In this document: piece by piece, positions 17,892-26,654 of the stretch
How the letters are laid out: the number at the start of each line of letters is the position of its first letter
Position numbering within the stretch: position 1 is the stretch's first letter
Assembly (NCBI RefSeq): GCF_004217145.1
Contig: NZ_SHKR01000011.1
Location: 1,240,001-1,304,000 of the forward strand
DNA length: 64,000 bases
Source of the DNA: Kribbella rubisoli
Lineage (GTDB): Bacteria; Actinomycetota; Actinomycetes; Propionibacteriales; Kribbellaceae
Direction of reading: 5' to 3'
Notes under the pieces: generated by a model
What the model was told of the DNA's origin: nothing
Seen by the model: the letters and a program-made list of their open reading frames with translations, nothing else
The model's database searches: none
Position numbers and translations under genes: made by a program

Positions 17892-18391
17892 CGTCCGCCG
17901 CGCTTCCACCACGGCTTCGGGCGCTTGGCGACAGCGGTGAGCCAGTCCGGCGGGATGGCCCAACCGCGCGAGCTCAGCGCCTCGAAGTAGTCGGTCTTCA
18001 GGCTGTCCGGCAGCCAGTACGTCGCTCTGCGCTGCCCGGACACCTCGAAGTACGTCGTCCGTTGGCGCTGGCTCCACACCGTCGCCTGGCTAGAGCTGTA
18101 CGCCAGCCGCACGTAGTCCCAGCGCGCCTGCTCATCGTCCATATCGAACTCGCGCTCAGGCACGCGTGCCGAGCCGCGGGGCTCCTGATCGATCTCGTCG
18201 ATCAGCTTCTGTACGACGGCGCGGTCGTCGGTCATCTCCTCCGGCAACCGCAGCCCGACCGGATCCAGCACGACCGCGCCCAACCGCGGCCGAGCCACCT
18301 CCAGAAACACCTCGAGCAGCGCGAACCCTTCCTCGGCCCGCCCGAACAGCTCCAGCTCGGCACGCAAGGTAGTAACGGCTTCCTCGACCAC
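17888..18391 (-). CDS. Hypothetical protein
   Basis: 167 residues, soluble. The N-terminal half is helical and Glu-rich; the C-terminal half has many aromatic residues ([25 protein letters not shown], broken here for length: [13 protein letters not shown]) and ends in a basic [12 protein letters not shown]. No membrane segment, signal or family motif is recognised. It is a stand-alone gene convergent with TrpB2. Confidence 0.55.
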   Translation of the reverse strand: MVEEAVTTLRAELELFGRAEEGFALLEVFLEVARPRLGAVVLDPVGLRLPEEMTDDRAVVQKLIDEIDQEPRGSARVPEREFDMDDEQARWDYVRLAYSSSQATVWSQRQRTTYFEVSGQRRATYWLPDSLKTDYFEALSSRGWAIPPDWLTAVAKRPKPWWKRGGR

Positions 18392-18430
18392 CCGACAACC
18401 CTAAGGGCTGCCCGCCCCGAACGGAGGGGC

Positions 18431-18470
18431 TGCCCCTATCTGCCCCGGGTTGCCCCGCGATGCCCCGCCG
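18431..18470 (+). repeat. Four TGCCCC repeats at exact 10-bp spacing
   Basis: TGCCCC begins at 18431, 18441, 18451 and 18461, one helical turn apart, just 5' of the HTH/TPR regulator operon. Same-face repeats suggest cooperative protein binding. Confidence 0.6.
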
Positions 18471-18580
18471 TGCTCACGCTCAGCAAGCACGACGGCGAGG
18501 CACCACCGGCGTACCTGCCCTGATTTACGGCCACGAAGCGGTCCACGATTGCGGCCAAAACCCTTTCCCAGCAGTGTTTT

Positions 18581-18610
18581 CGGGGCAGCTCGGGGCATCG
18601 TGGGGCAGAT
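18581..18610 (+). repeat. Three GGGGCA repeats at 10-bp spacing (inverted orientation)
   Basis: GGGGCA occurs at 18582, 18592 and 18602, the reverse complement of the TGCCCC units 110 bp upstream, and 47 bp before the -10 box of the regulator gene. Together the two clusters form a large inverted operator region. Confidence 0.6.
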
Positions 18611-18656
18611 CATCCACAAGGCCCGATTTCGTGGTCGCAGAGGGTGTTCGGCGTCT

Positions 18657-18662
18657 TACAGT
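18657..18662 (+). promoter_or_regulatory. -10 box TACAGT, leaderless promoter of the HTH/TPR operon
   Basis: TACAGT followed by seven bases and ATG 18670. It supports that ATG over an in-frame start at 18460 which would read through the repeats. Confidence 0.5.
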
Positions 18663-18669
18663 TACCGCC

Positions 18670-19980
18670 ATGTCAGAGCCCAACGAGATGTTGCGCGGCG
18701 CGCGAGAGAGCACGCCCTCGCGCCGCGCGCCGGGCGAACACATGTCCCGGGCCGAGCTCGCCGACGCGATCTGCGCCTGGCTCTGGGACACGACCGAGAT
18801 CAAGTACGAGCTCGACGGCCACTACATCGCCAAGCTGGAACGCGGCGCCGTCCGCTGGCCCGGCGCCGCCTACCGTTCCGGTCTGCGTCATGTCCTCGAT
18901 GTTGCCGCCGACAACGAACTCGGGTTCTTCCCGCCGTCCGGCATCGCCGTTACCGAGCCGGAGCCGACACCGCCCTCGATGGTCGGTCACGACGACGACC
19001 TGATCCACGCGAGTGACGAGTCCATCGCCCTGCTGTCGTTCGCCGAGGAGTCCAACGTCGGCGAGCTCACCGTCGAGCAGCTGCAGGCCGACATCGAGCG
19101 CATCGCACAGTCCTACCTCCGTACGCCGACCAGACCGCTCTTCGCCAAGAGCCGCGCGATCCGCGACCGCGCCTTCGCACTACTCGCCGGCAACCAATCC
19201 CCACGCCAATCCCGCGACCTGTACTCCGCGGCCGGCTGGGCGATCACCATGCTCGCCTGGATGTCCGTCGACCTCGGCCGCCCCGACATCGCCGAGAGCC
19301 ACACCCGCACCGCCTGGGCCTGCGCCGAGGCCGCGGACCACGACGTACTGCGGGGCTGGATCCGCGCCACCCAACACACCGCCGCCTTCTGGCAGGAGGA
19401 TTTCGTCCGCGCCGCGGCGTACGCCGAAGACGGACTGCGGTACTCCGCCGGCACCTCACGCCTGTTCCTCGCCAGCGCGGCGTCGGTCGACAACGCCCGC
19501 GCCGGCCAACCCGACAAGGCCCGCGACATGCTCGAGCTGGCCCAACAACTGTCCGTGCGCCAGGCCGACTCCGAGCCGGGCGGCCTCCTGCTGTGTACGC
19601 CGGAACGCGCCGAGGGATTGTGGGCGGATACCTATCTCGCCTTCGGCCAACCGGAGCACACGTCGACCCACGCCGATCACAGCGTCGCCCTGTTCGAGGC
19701 AGCGCCGTACGTCCTGCGGAACCAGGGATCCGAACGCATGGCCCGTTTGCAGCAGGCCAAAGCCCGGCTGCTCCTCGGCCAGCTCGACGGTGCGATCGAG
19801 GCCGTCGAGCCGGTGCTGGAGCTTCAGCTGGAGTACCGCGTTCGTCCGCTGATTCATCGCCTCGCGGAGGTCGCGGCGCTCACGTCGCCGTACGCCCGAA
19901 CGCCGAAGGCGCGCATGCTCCGCGCGCGCATCGCCGAGTTCACCCAGCTCCCGGCACGCAGGAAAGAGGACCAGACATGA
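18670..19980 (+). CDS. HTH/TPR-type transcriptional regulator
   Basis: 436 residues. An N-terminal helix-turn-helix of the Streptomyces type (MSRAELADAICAWLW, then HYIAKLERGAVRWPGAAYRS, residues about 25-75) is followed by about 300 residues of helical hairpins resembling TPR repeats (e.g. AGWAITMLAWMSVDLGRPD, QPDKARDMLELAQQLS). It is likely to bind the phased TGCCCC repeats upstream and respond to a peptide or small molecule through the TPR part. Its stop overlaps the next gene (ATGA). Confidence 0.82.
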   Translation: MSEPNEMLRGARESTPSRRAPGEHMSRAELADAICAWLWDTTEIKYELDGHYIAKLERGAVRWPGAAYRSGLRHVLDVAADNELGFFPPSGIAVTEPEPTPPSMVGHDDDLIHASDESIALLSFAEESNVGELTVEQLQADIERIAQSYLRTPTRPLFAKSRAIRDRAFALLAGNQSPRQSRDLYSAAGWAITMLAWMSVDLGRPDIAESHTRTAWACAEAADHDVLRGWIRATQHTAAFWQEDFVRAAAYAEDGLRYSAGTSRLFLASAASVDNARAGQPDKARDMLELAQQLSVRQADSEPGGLLLCTPERAEGLWADTYLAFGQPEHTSTHADHSVALFEAAPYVLRNQGSERMARLQQAKARLLLGQLDGAIEAVEPVLELQLEYRVRPLIHRLAEVAALTSPYARTPKARMLRARIAEFTQLPARRKEDQT

Positions 19981-20621
19981 TCAAGGACGTCCGCGATCAT
20001 TGGTACTGGCGCCCCAACTGGCGGCCCGGGCGATCGTTCTACACCTGGCATGTCGTCTTTCCGGAAGACTCCGTGGTGACGGAGGTCCACGCGGCGTACC
20101 AGCACCTGGTCGACTCGCTGCCCGGGATCACGCCGGTGGCGGTGAGCCGGCTGCACCTCACGGTGCAAGGAGTCGGGTTCACCGACAAGGTGCCGCGGGC
20201 GGATCTCGACCTGATCGTCGAGGCCACGCGTCGGCGGCTCGAGCACTTCCGGCCGTTCGAGATCAAGCTCGGTTCGGCCGTCGTCGATGTCGAGAGCCTG
20301 CAGCTCCCGGTGGAGCCCGTCGACCGGATGCGCAGGCTCCGCGCCCAGCTGCGTGCCGCGATCACCGACGTGTGGGGCCGCGACTCGGTGCCGGCGCTGC
20401 CGGAGCTCGATCCACACATCTCGCTGGGCTACTGGAACCAGGTCGCCCCGGCCGAGCCGCTCGAGAAGCGCGTGAAGGCACTGGGCGGCGGTGTCGCCAG
20501 GACCGAGCTGACCGACGTCACGCTGATCGAGCTCAACCGCGACCACAGCCAGTACGAGTGGACGCCGTACGCGACCGTGCCGCTGGGCATCCAAGTGTCA
20601 CGCGACGGGACCGGCGGATGA
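19977..20621 (+). CDS. 2H phosphoesterase (2'-5' RNA ligase superfamily)
   Basis: 214 residues. Two H-x-[ST] motifs, HLTV at H60 and HISL at H147, about 87 residues apart, define the LigT/2H fold. Members hydrolyse cyclic phosphodiesters such as 2',3'-cyclic nucleotides, 2'-5' RNA bonds or cyclic oligonucleotide signals. Start ATG 19977 has GAGGA eight bases upstream and overlaps the regulator stop; its own stop overlaps the next gene, so all three are coupled. A role in RNA repair or signal breakdown is possible; the substrate is unknown. Confidence 0.78.
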   Translation: MIKDVRDHWYWRPNWRPGRSFYTWHVVFPEDSVVTEVHAAYQHLVDSLPGITPVAVSRLHLTVQGVGFTDKVPRADLDLIVEATRRRLEHFRPFEIKLGSAVVDVESLQLPVEPVDRMRRLRAQLRAAITDVWGRDSVPALPELDPHISLGYWNQVAPAEPLEKRVKALGGGVARTELTDVTLIELNRDHSQYEWTPYATVPLGIQVSRDGTGG

Positions 20622-21277
20622 ACGCCACCGCAACCAGCCTGTACGCCGGCGACGCGGCGGCACGCGTCATCCGAGCCCTCCTGGACTTCCGCAGCCTGTG
20701 GACAACCCATGACCTGGTCACGACCAGCGGCGTGCCGGCCCAATCGGTACGCGGAATCATCGACGCCCTCGACCAAGAAGATCTGGTCGAACGCCGAGCC
20801 CCCGGAGTAGTCACTGTCCCCAGCTGGCTGGCCCTGGTACGCCGCTGGAACGAGGACTTCCGCTTCACCCGCAACACCCACCTCACCTACTGGCGCACCA
20901 AACCCGGCACCCCACCCCTCCTGGACCGAATCCCCACCACCCCAATCCGCCACGCCGTCACCGGCACCACCGCAGCCCACCACTGGTCCCCAGCAACCCC
21001 CACCGGCCGCACAGTCATCTACACCCCCGACGCGCAAGCAGCCGCAACCCTCTGGGAACTAATCCCAACCAGGACGAGGTACAAGTCGGTCGTGCTGGCC
21101 GAGCCCGAGTCAGACGTCGTCTACACCCGCTCCCGCAAAACCCCCACCGGCCTCCGCCTGGCCGCTCCCGCCCAGGTCCTCGCAGACCTACTCACAGGAG
21201 CCGCCACACCCCGGACTCCGGCCGCAGCCCCCTTGACCCACTGGATGCAACAACACGAACTCGACTGGCGCTACTGA
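20618..21277 (+). CDS. AbiEi-like winged-helix protein
   Basis: 219 residues. The N-terminal winged helix (about 12-70: RVIRALLDFRSLWTTHDLV, then GVPAQSVRGIIDALDQEDLV) is followed by an alpha/beta domain with GTTAAHHW and TPTGLRLAAPAQVLADLL, as seen in AbiEi-family antitoxin-like proteins. There is no AbiEii nucleotidyltransferase toxin beside it, so a classical type IV toxin-antitoxin pair is not present. It is third in the coupled operon and may be an autorepressor or a partner of the 2H enzyme. The 3' half is rich in A-ending and C-ending codons (CCA, ACC). Confidence 0.6.
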   Translation: MNATATSLYAGDAAARVIRALLDFRSLWTTHDLVTTSGVPAQSVRGIIDALDQEDLVERRAPGVVTVPSWLALVRRWNEDFRFTRNTHLTYWRTKPGTPPLLDRIPTTPIRHAVTGTTAAHHWSPATPTGRTVIYTPDAQAAATLWELIPTRTRYKSVVLAEPESDVVYTRSRKTPTGLRLAAPAQVLADLLTGAATPRTPAAAPLTHWMQQHELDWRY

Positions 21278-23490
21278 CCGTAGGCACGGATGGAGACGAC
21301 GTGGGCTCGGGGGGCTCCGTTGGTGCGGTTTGTGGTTAGGCGGAGCTGGGTGGTTTGGGTGGGGGTTTGTAGGTGGTGGTGTTGGGTGCGGTGGTGGTTG
21401 GCGGTGACGGTGGCGATGGGGTGCCAGGGGGCGTCCCGGCCGTTGCGGGATTCGAGGGTGTAGTCGGAGAGGAGGGTGGGGAGGGACTCGAAGGGGGTGC
21501 GGTGGTGGTGGAGGTTGATGAGGTCTTCTTGGACGTCGGCGTCGAGGATGACGACGACCTCCGAGAGTTCGACCGGCTCGGGCCAGGTGAGCTCGAGCCA
21601 CGGGTTCGGGTCCCACGCGAGGTCTTCGGAGGACCAGAGGTTGGGCCCGCCGTACGGGCGCGAGTAGCCGCCGATCACCTTCGAGGGTGCGTACGCCGCG
21701 GTCTCGCCGAGGCGGATGCACAGCCCGCCGCGGGGCAGGATGTGCTTCCAGGCGCGGAACTGCTCGGTCCATTGCTCATCCGGGCCCGGCTCACGGTGGG
21801 CAAAATGCACCATGCCCGGCAGCGCGGTCGACGCTGTGTGGACGGAGATGTCCGGCGTCTTCCGGAGTACGACGAAGGCGTTGGTCGGGGCGGACGGGTG
21901 CCACGACAGCGGCACCTGGATCCAGCGCTTCTCACCGGCGGGTACGTCGATCGTGCAGGAGTCGACGAGTGCGGCGGGCAGGTAGTTCTGCGGCTTGACC
22001 GGATCGTGCAGCTCGACGGTCAACGAGCCGCCGGCGGAGTCGACGAGCAGCTCGAAACCGTCCAAAGCCGGGTCAACCGGAACGACCATGCCAAGGTCAT
22101 CGGTCAGCGCCAGAGTGCCCGACGAAACCTCGACCACCGGGCGGGTCAAACTCGAAGACGCACTCACCGACGCAGACAAAGCAAGGTTCGCAGGATCGTC
22201 ATCGACCACGCCGAGGACCGACGAGTCGGCGCGGGTCAGTGCGTGCTTGACCAGATCGAAACGCGAGCCCGCCACCTCCCGCGGCGACAAACCGTTGCGC
22301 AAGGCAACAGAAGCGCCGACCCCGGCCGCCTCACCGAGTAGCGCGCACGTCGCCATTACCCGCGTCGTACCGAACGCTACGTGACTCGCGCTGATGTTGC
22401 GCCCGGCCATCCACAGGTTCCGCACGTTCCGCGAGTACAGCGACCGCAACGGGATGTGGTAGTTCCCGTCCGGATGCCAATGCTTCGACCCACGCTCAGC
22501 CGCATACACCCCACCAGGCGGATGCAGGTCGATCGACCATCCACCGAAGGCAACCCGGTCCTCGAACAGAGTCTGTTCCAAAACATCTTGCTGGGTCAGG
22601 ACATGATCTCCGAGGAACCGCCGGTACTCGCGCTTCCCCGGCACCGACCCGATCCACTCCAGCGTCAGGTTGTCCGCATCGAACCGCCCGGAGTTCTTGA
22701 TGTAGTCCCAGATGCCGTACACCACGCCCTGCAACTCGTCCCGGATCGCCTCGTTGTCGTCGACGACGTCGAGCGAGCCGCCCCACTCGATCCACCAGAA
22801 CGCGCACCCGTTCATATCGGTGCGGATCACCCGCCGCTCCGGGATCGCAGTCTCGGTGACGTCCTTCGCGAACGACGGCGGCACGAACCGCACCGGCTCG
22901 CCGGCGTCCTTCGTGTAGAAGAGAATCGTGCTGCCGAGCGTGTTCGAGTCCGGTACATCCGGCGCCCACGACTCGTCGTACAGAGATCGAGGCTCCCGCC
23001 CGGTCCGAAACTCGGCCCCGGCAAGCACCCCGACCAGCCCGTCACCCGAGCAGTCGACGTACGCCGGACTGACGAAGCGGATCTCCTTCTCCGAGCCCAT
23101 CTGCCACCCGGTCACCGAGCTGATCACACCGTCGGAAGCCTGCACCGAGCGGACATCGGTGTTCAGGTAGAGCGTGATCAGCGGCTCGGCGCGGACCGCC
23201 TCGAGCAGCACCAGATCCCAGTAGTACGGGTTCCCCAGCGGGTTCTGGTACTGGTTCTCGACGAACAGCTCGCCCATGATGCCGGTCTCGCGGGCGAAAC
23301 TCTGGACGCCGTGCGCGGTCGCCCCGCACACCCACACCCGCACCTCGCTGGACGAATTGCCGCCGAGCACCGGCCGGTTCTGCACCAGCGCCACGCTGCT
23401 CCCCTGCCGCGCGGCGCCGATCGCCGCGCAGATCCCGGCGAGCCCGCCGCCGACGACGGTCAGATCGGTCTGGACCTCGAGCTGCTGCAT
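21271..23490 (-). CDS. Large FAD-dependent oxidoreductase with C-terminal discoidin-like domain
   Basis: 739 residues. The FAD-binding Rossmann motif is VVGGGLAGICAAIGAARQG (about 12-30), followed by GGNSSSEV and the closing AGRNISASHVAFGTTRVMAT, as in the FAD_oxidored (PF12831) family. Residues from about 420 form beta-rich domains; the last 120 look like an F5/8-type carbohydrate-binding fold (LWSSEDLAWDPNPWLELTW). No signal peptide. It ends the RpiR sugar operon and probably oxidises the imported sugar or glycoside. It overlaps the convergent gene by 7 bp. Confidence 0.8.
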   Translation of the reverse strand: MQQLEVQTDLTVVGGGLAGICAAIGAARQGSSVALVQNRPVLGGNSSSEVRVWVCGATAHGVQSFARETGIMGELFVENQYQNPLGNPYYWDLVLLEAVRAEPLITLYLNTDVRSVQASDGVISSVTGWQMGSEKEIRFVSPAYVDCSGDGLVGVLAGAEFRTGREPRSLYDESWAPDVPDSNTLGSTILFYTKDAGEPVRFVPPSFAKDVTETAIPERRVIRTDMNGCAFWWIEWGGSLDVVDDNEAIRDELQGVVYGIWDYIKNSGRFDADNLTLEWIGSVPGKREYRRFLGDHVLTQQDVLEQTLFEDRVAFGGWSIDLHPPGGVYAAERGSKHWHPDGNYHIPLRSLYSRNVRNLWMAGRNISASHVAFGTTRVMATCALLGEAAGVGASVALRNGLSPREVAGSRFDLVKHALTRADSSVLGVVDDDPANLALSASVSASSSLTRPVVEVSSGTLALTDDLGMVVPVDPALDGFELLVDSAGGSLTVELHDPVKPQNYLPAALVDSCTIDVPAGEKRWIQVPLSWHPSAPTNAFVVLRKTPDISVHTASTALPGMVHFAHREPGPDEQWTEQFRAWKHILPRGGLCIRLGETAAYAPSKVIGGYSRPYGGPNLWSSEDLAWDPNPWLELTWPEPVELSEVVVILDADVQEDLINLHHHRTPFESLPTLLSDYTLESRNGRDAPWHPIATVTANHHRTQHHHLQTPTQTTQLRLTTNRTNGAPRAHVVSIRAYGQ

Positions 23491-23501
23491 GCAGAAACCT
23501 T

Positions 23502-24413
23502 TCAGGTATCAGGATTGACGAAGGTGTCGGGATGGAGATCGGCGTCCGGATGTACGACGGGCTGCCCCGGCCCGTTCGGGTGATTCGCGGTGAGGTGATC
23601 GGGCACCCGCTGCGCGACCAGCACGAACAACAGGCCGGCCGTCAGTACGTCGCTCGCGCGGCCGGCGAAGAACTCGGTCCAGTTGGCGCCGTTCGGCGTA
23701 CCGGTGTCGAAGGTGACGTCGGCCAGCCGCGCGATCGGTGAGTCGACCATCCCGGTGATCGCGACCGTCAGCGCACCCTCCTCGTGCGCCCGGCGGACGA
23801 ACTCCAGCGTCGTCGGGTCGGTCCCGGAGCGCGTGACGGTCAGCGCCACATCCCCGGAGCCGAGCAGACCGGCGCCGATCTGCGACGACTGCGGCCCGTC
23901 GAAGAACCACACCGGGATCCCGATCCTCAGCAACCGGATGTAGAGCTCCCGGGCCGGGACCGCGTCACCCCACTCGCCATAGATATGAGTACGGCGTGCG
24001 CCGGCGATCGCGTCCGCGACCCGCGTCGCCGCGGCGAGATCGATCGCGGCCAGCGCGTTGCGCAGTGCGTTCGCCTGGGTCGACGCGAGCACGTTCAGCA
24101 CCTGCTCGGGCGGATCGGCCGGACCGATCGCCATGCCGATGTCGCTCGCCCACCCGGCCTCCAGCCCGCGGCCGACCTCCATCGCCAGTGCGGCCCGTAG
24201 CGCGGGATAACCGGCGTACCCGAGGTGCGTCGACAGGCGCGTCACCGTCGCGGCCGACGTCTGGGCGACCTCGGCCAGCTTGGTGATCGATCCGCGCGCG
24301 ACCTCGTCCGGGTTCGCCAGGATGTGCTCGGCGACCCGCTGCATCGCACCGTTCAGCTCGGGCAGCGCTCGTTTGACCAGCTGCAACGGGCTCGGCGTAC
24401 CAGCTCTCTCCAT
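23502..24413 (-). CDS. MurR/RpiR-family transcriptional regulator
   Basis: 303 residues. The N-terminal HTH_6 domain (ELNGAMQRVAEHILANP, SAATVTRLSTHLGYAGYP) is followed by a SIS sugar-isomerase fold (about 130-260; RRTHIYGEWGDAVPA, VALTVTRSGTDPTT) that binds a phosphosugar. Start ATG 24413 has AAGGAA six bases upstream; a longer frame to 24497 is less likely. It is inside the sugar ABC operon and probably acts at the CTGAAAAA palindrome at 28937-28953. The C-terminal tail (NHPNGPGQPVVHPDADLHP) is low-complexity. Confidence 0.85.
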   Translation of the reverse strand: MERAGTPSPLQLVKRALPELNGAMQRVAEHILANPDEVARGSITKLAEVAQTSAATVTRLSTHLGYAGYPALRAALAMEVGRGLEAGWASDIGMAIGPADPPEQVLNVLASTQANALRNALAAIDLAAATRVADAIAGARRTHIYGEWGDAVPARELYIRLLRIGIPVWFFDGPQSSQIGAGLLGSGDVALTVTRSGTDPTTLEFVRRAHEEGALTVAITGMVDSPIARLADVTFDTGTPNGANWTEFFAGRASDVLTAGLLFVLVAQRVPDHLTANHPNGPGQPVVHPDADLHPDTFVNPDT

Positions 24414-24465
24414 GTGAAATTCCTTCCCCACGCCACTGCCCCGGTCGTCTGCCATCCAGCGATCA

Positions 24466-25842
24466 TCACGTATAGACGAACTGGGCACTGGCCACACCGT
24501 CGGTGTCGCTCACCACCCGCACCCAGTGCGCACTGAAACCGGGCGGGAACACATGCGTCCGGATCTGCCCCGGTTCAACCGTCAGCGTCTCCACCGCGCC
24601 GAACCGTCCGTGGCCGTGGAAGTCGATCTCGACCGTCAGGTTCATCCGCGAAGAGCCGAAGTTCTCCAGGTGAAGGCACTTCCCGTCGAACCCGGTCATC
24701 AGGTACGGATCCGAGGGCACTCCGGCCTCGACCGGCGTCTCCCACCACGGCCCGCCCCAACCGGCCGGCTTCCCGAAGTTCCACAGATCGTCGGTCTTCC
24801 CGAACCACAACCCCGACTGCGGCTCGGCCGTCGTCGGGTTCAGCCCGTGGCTTGGCGAGGCGTTGTCCGCGCCCGCGACCAGCATCCCGCGCCAGGAGCA
24901 GAAGTCACCCAGCACCCACAAGTGCGTCGAGATCGGCCGCACGCCCCAGATCCGCCCGCCGTACGCCCACGGTGACAACTCGTAGAACATCCCGTGATGG
25001 TCGAGCAGCAGCCGCTCGTGCTCGACCTCCCGGATCCGCGGCCATTCGGTCTGCCATTTGTGGTCGAAGCAGTGCGACGCCTTCGGCAGCCGGTACCGCG
25101 TCCACTGCTGATCCGCCTCGGTGAACACCTCGAGGATCGCCGAGGCCCGGTCCCACCCGGTCGCGAAGATCGTCCCGCCGAATTCGTGCCGCCCGCCGAT
25201 CGCGGTGAACGGATCCTCCCGCAGTACCTTCCACGCGCTCCCGTTGTACTCCGCCAGCCGGCCCCGCGACCGCTCGCCGGCCCACTCGGGCTCGGCGTAC
25301 TCGTTGGAACACACGACGAGCCGGCCGAACGACGTGTAGCAGTCCTTGTAATGCACCTTCATCTCGCCGTCGGTGCCGAGCTCGTCGTTCAGGTCGAAGA
25401 GCTGCGTGCACTCGTACGTCGTGAGGTCGAGCTCGAGCAGTTCGCCCTCCATCGCGAGCACGTACACATGCGTGTCGGGCTTGGTCAGGTGTCGCGACGT
25501 GCCGCAGACCCGGAGCGGCTGGAGCTCGGGGATCGTGACGATCTTGTGGTGCTCGTCGATCACGTGCGGCCCGAGCACCAGCTTCGACGTCGGGAAGTGC
25601 ACGAACCGGTTGGTGTACGTGCCGTCGACGCCGAGTGTCTCGGCGACGATCTCCATCGAGAAGTCGGCGTCGATCCGGCGAAGGCTGACGCCCGCGCCGG
25701 ACGGAGCCTTGTGGGAGTTGTAGTTCTGGACGTAGAGCTTCCCGTTCCACGGCATCAGCGAACCGACGCCGAGCTCGCTGCGCGGCGGACCGAAGTCGCC
25801 GATCTGGGCGAGATGCGGGAAGACACCTGAGACGTTGTTCAT
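24466..25842 (-). CDS. Hypothetical protein of sugar ABC operon, probable beta-propeller
   Basis: 458 residues, no signal peptide. Repeated strands with aromatic/Asp turns (MPWNGKLYVQNYNSH, THVYVLAMEGELLELDL, GGRIWGVRPISTHLWVLGDF) suggest a propeller, with a small beta-sandwich at the end (VEIDFHGHGRF ... GQIRTHVF). Four His and many Trp residues could form a sugar site. It overlaps the upstream permease gene by ATGA and must be made with it. It may be a cytoplasmic glycoside-processing protein. I do not recognise a family. Confidence 0.65.
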   Translation of the reverse strand: MNNVSGVFPHLAQIGDFGPPRSELGVGSLMPWNGKLYVQNYNSHKAPSGAGVSLRRIDADFSMEIVAETLGVDGTYTNRFVHFPTSKLVLGPHVIDEHHKIVTIPELQPLRVCGTSRHLTKPDTHVYVLAMEGELLELDLTTYECTQLFDLNDELGTDGEMKVHYKDCYTSFGRLVVCSNEYAEPEWAGERSRGRLAEYNGSAWKVLREDPFTAIGGRHEFGGTIFATGWDRASAILEVFTEADQQWTRYRLPKASHCFDHKWQTEWPRIREVEHERLLLDHHGMFYELSPWAYGGRIWGVRPISTHLWVLGDFCSWRGMLVAGADNASPSHGLNPTTAEPQSGLWFGKTDDLWNFGKPAGWGGPWWETPVEAGVPSDPYLMTGFDGKCLHLENFGSSRMNLTVEIDFHGHGRFGAVETLTVEPGQIRTHVFPPGFSAHWVRVVSDTDGVASAQFVYT

Positions 25843-26654
25843 TTGATCCCTGTGTGAGTCATGGCGGCGATGAACCGGCGTTGCAGGACGACGAACACGA
25901 TCAGCACCGGGACGATCGAGATCACCGAGGCGGCCATCGTCAGGCCGGGGGCGATCTGTCCCTGTTCGTCGACGAAGTTGGTCAGGCTGAGCGGGAGCGT
26001 GTAGCGGTCCGGGTTGCTGATCAGCACCAGCGGCGTCTCGTAGTCGTTCCACGACCAGACGAACGCGAGGATGCCGAGCGCACTCATCACCGGCGTTGCC
26101 AACGGCAAGTAGATCCGGGTGAACACGCGCCACTCGTTCGCGCCGTCCATCCGGGCCGCTTCGGCGAACTCGGCCGGCTGGCTGATGAAGAACTGCCGCA
26201 TCAGGAACGTACCGAGGACGGTGAACATGCCCGGCAGGATCAACGCCCACAACGTGTCGTACAGCCCGAGCTTCTGGAAGTAGATGAACCGCGGCACGAG
26301 CAGCAACTGCGCGGGGATGATCGCGGTCGCGAGGTAGAGGAGGAACAGCTTGTCGCGGCCCTTGAACGACATCCGCGCGAAGGCGTAGCCCGCCATCGTC
26401 GCGGTGATCAGCTCGCCCGCGACCCGCAGTACTGCGACGAAGATCGAGCGGCCGAACGCCGGGAGGACCGAGGTCGCGCCGGTCAGCACCGTGGTGAAGT
26501 TGTCCCACTGGAACGGGTTCGGGATCCATTGCATCGGGATCTTGTACGCGTCCACGTCCGGCTTCAGCGCGGTCGAGATCATCCACGCGAACGGCGCGAG
26601 GAACGCCAGCGCCAGGATCCACAGCGGGATCCCCCACATCCACTTCTTACTCAT
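25839..26654 (-). CDS. Carbohydrate ABC transporter permease (MalG type)
   Basis: 271 residues from ATG 26654. Six membrane helices and the EAA loop EAARMDGANEWRVFTRIYLPLATP that contacts the ATPase. It is the second permease of a CUT1 importer; no ATPase gene is in the operon, so a shared MsiK-type ATPase is likely, as usual in actinomycetes. Start chosen at MSKKWMWG, overlapping the first permease gene by 8 bp. Confidence 0.93.
   Translation of the reverse strand: MSKKWMWGIPLWILALAFLAPFAWMISTALKPDVDAYKIPMQWIPNPFQWDNFTTVLTGATSVLPAFGRSIFVAVLRVAGELITATMAGYAFARMSFKGRDKLFLLYLATAIIPAQLLLVPRFIYFQKLGLYDTLWALILPGMFTVLGTFLMRQFFISQPAEFAEAARMDGANEWRVFTRIYLPLATPVMSALGILAFVWSWNDYETPLVLISNPDRYTLPLSLTNFVDEQGQIAPGLTMAASVISIVPVLIVFVVLQRRFIAAMTHTGIK

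Noticed and set aside
20618-21277. A complete AbiEi/AbiEii type IV toxin-antitoxin system
   Set aside because: No nucleotidyltransferase-type AbiEii toxin gene lies on either side.
24466-26643. A 725-residue fusion of a permease region with the propeller-like protein
   Set aside because: The first 265 codons read the permease gene in the wrong frame; the real start is ATG 25842 with an ATGA overlap.
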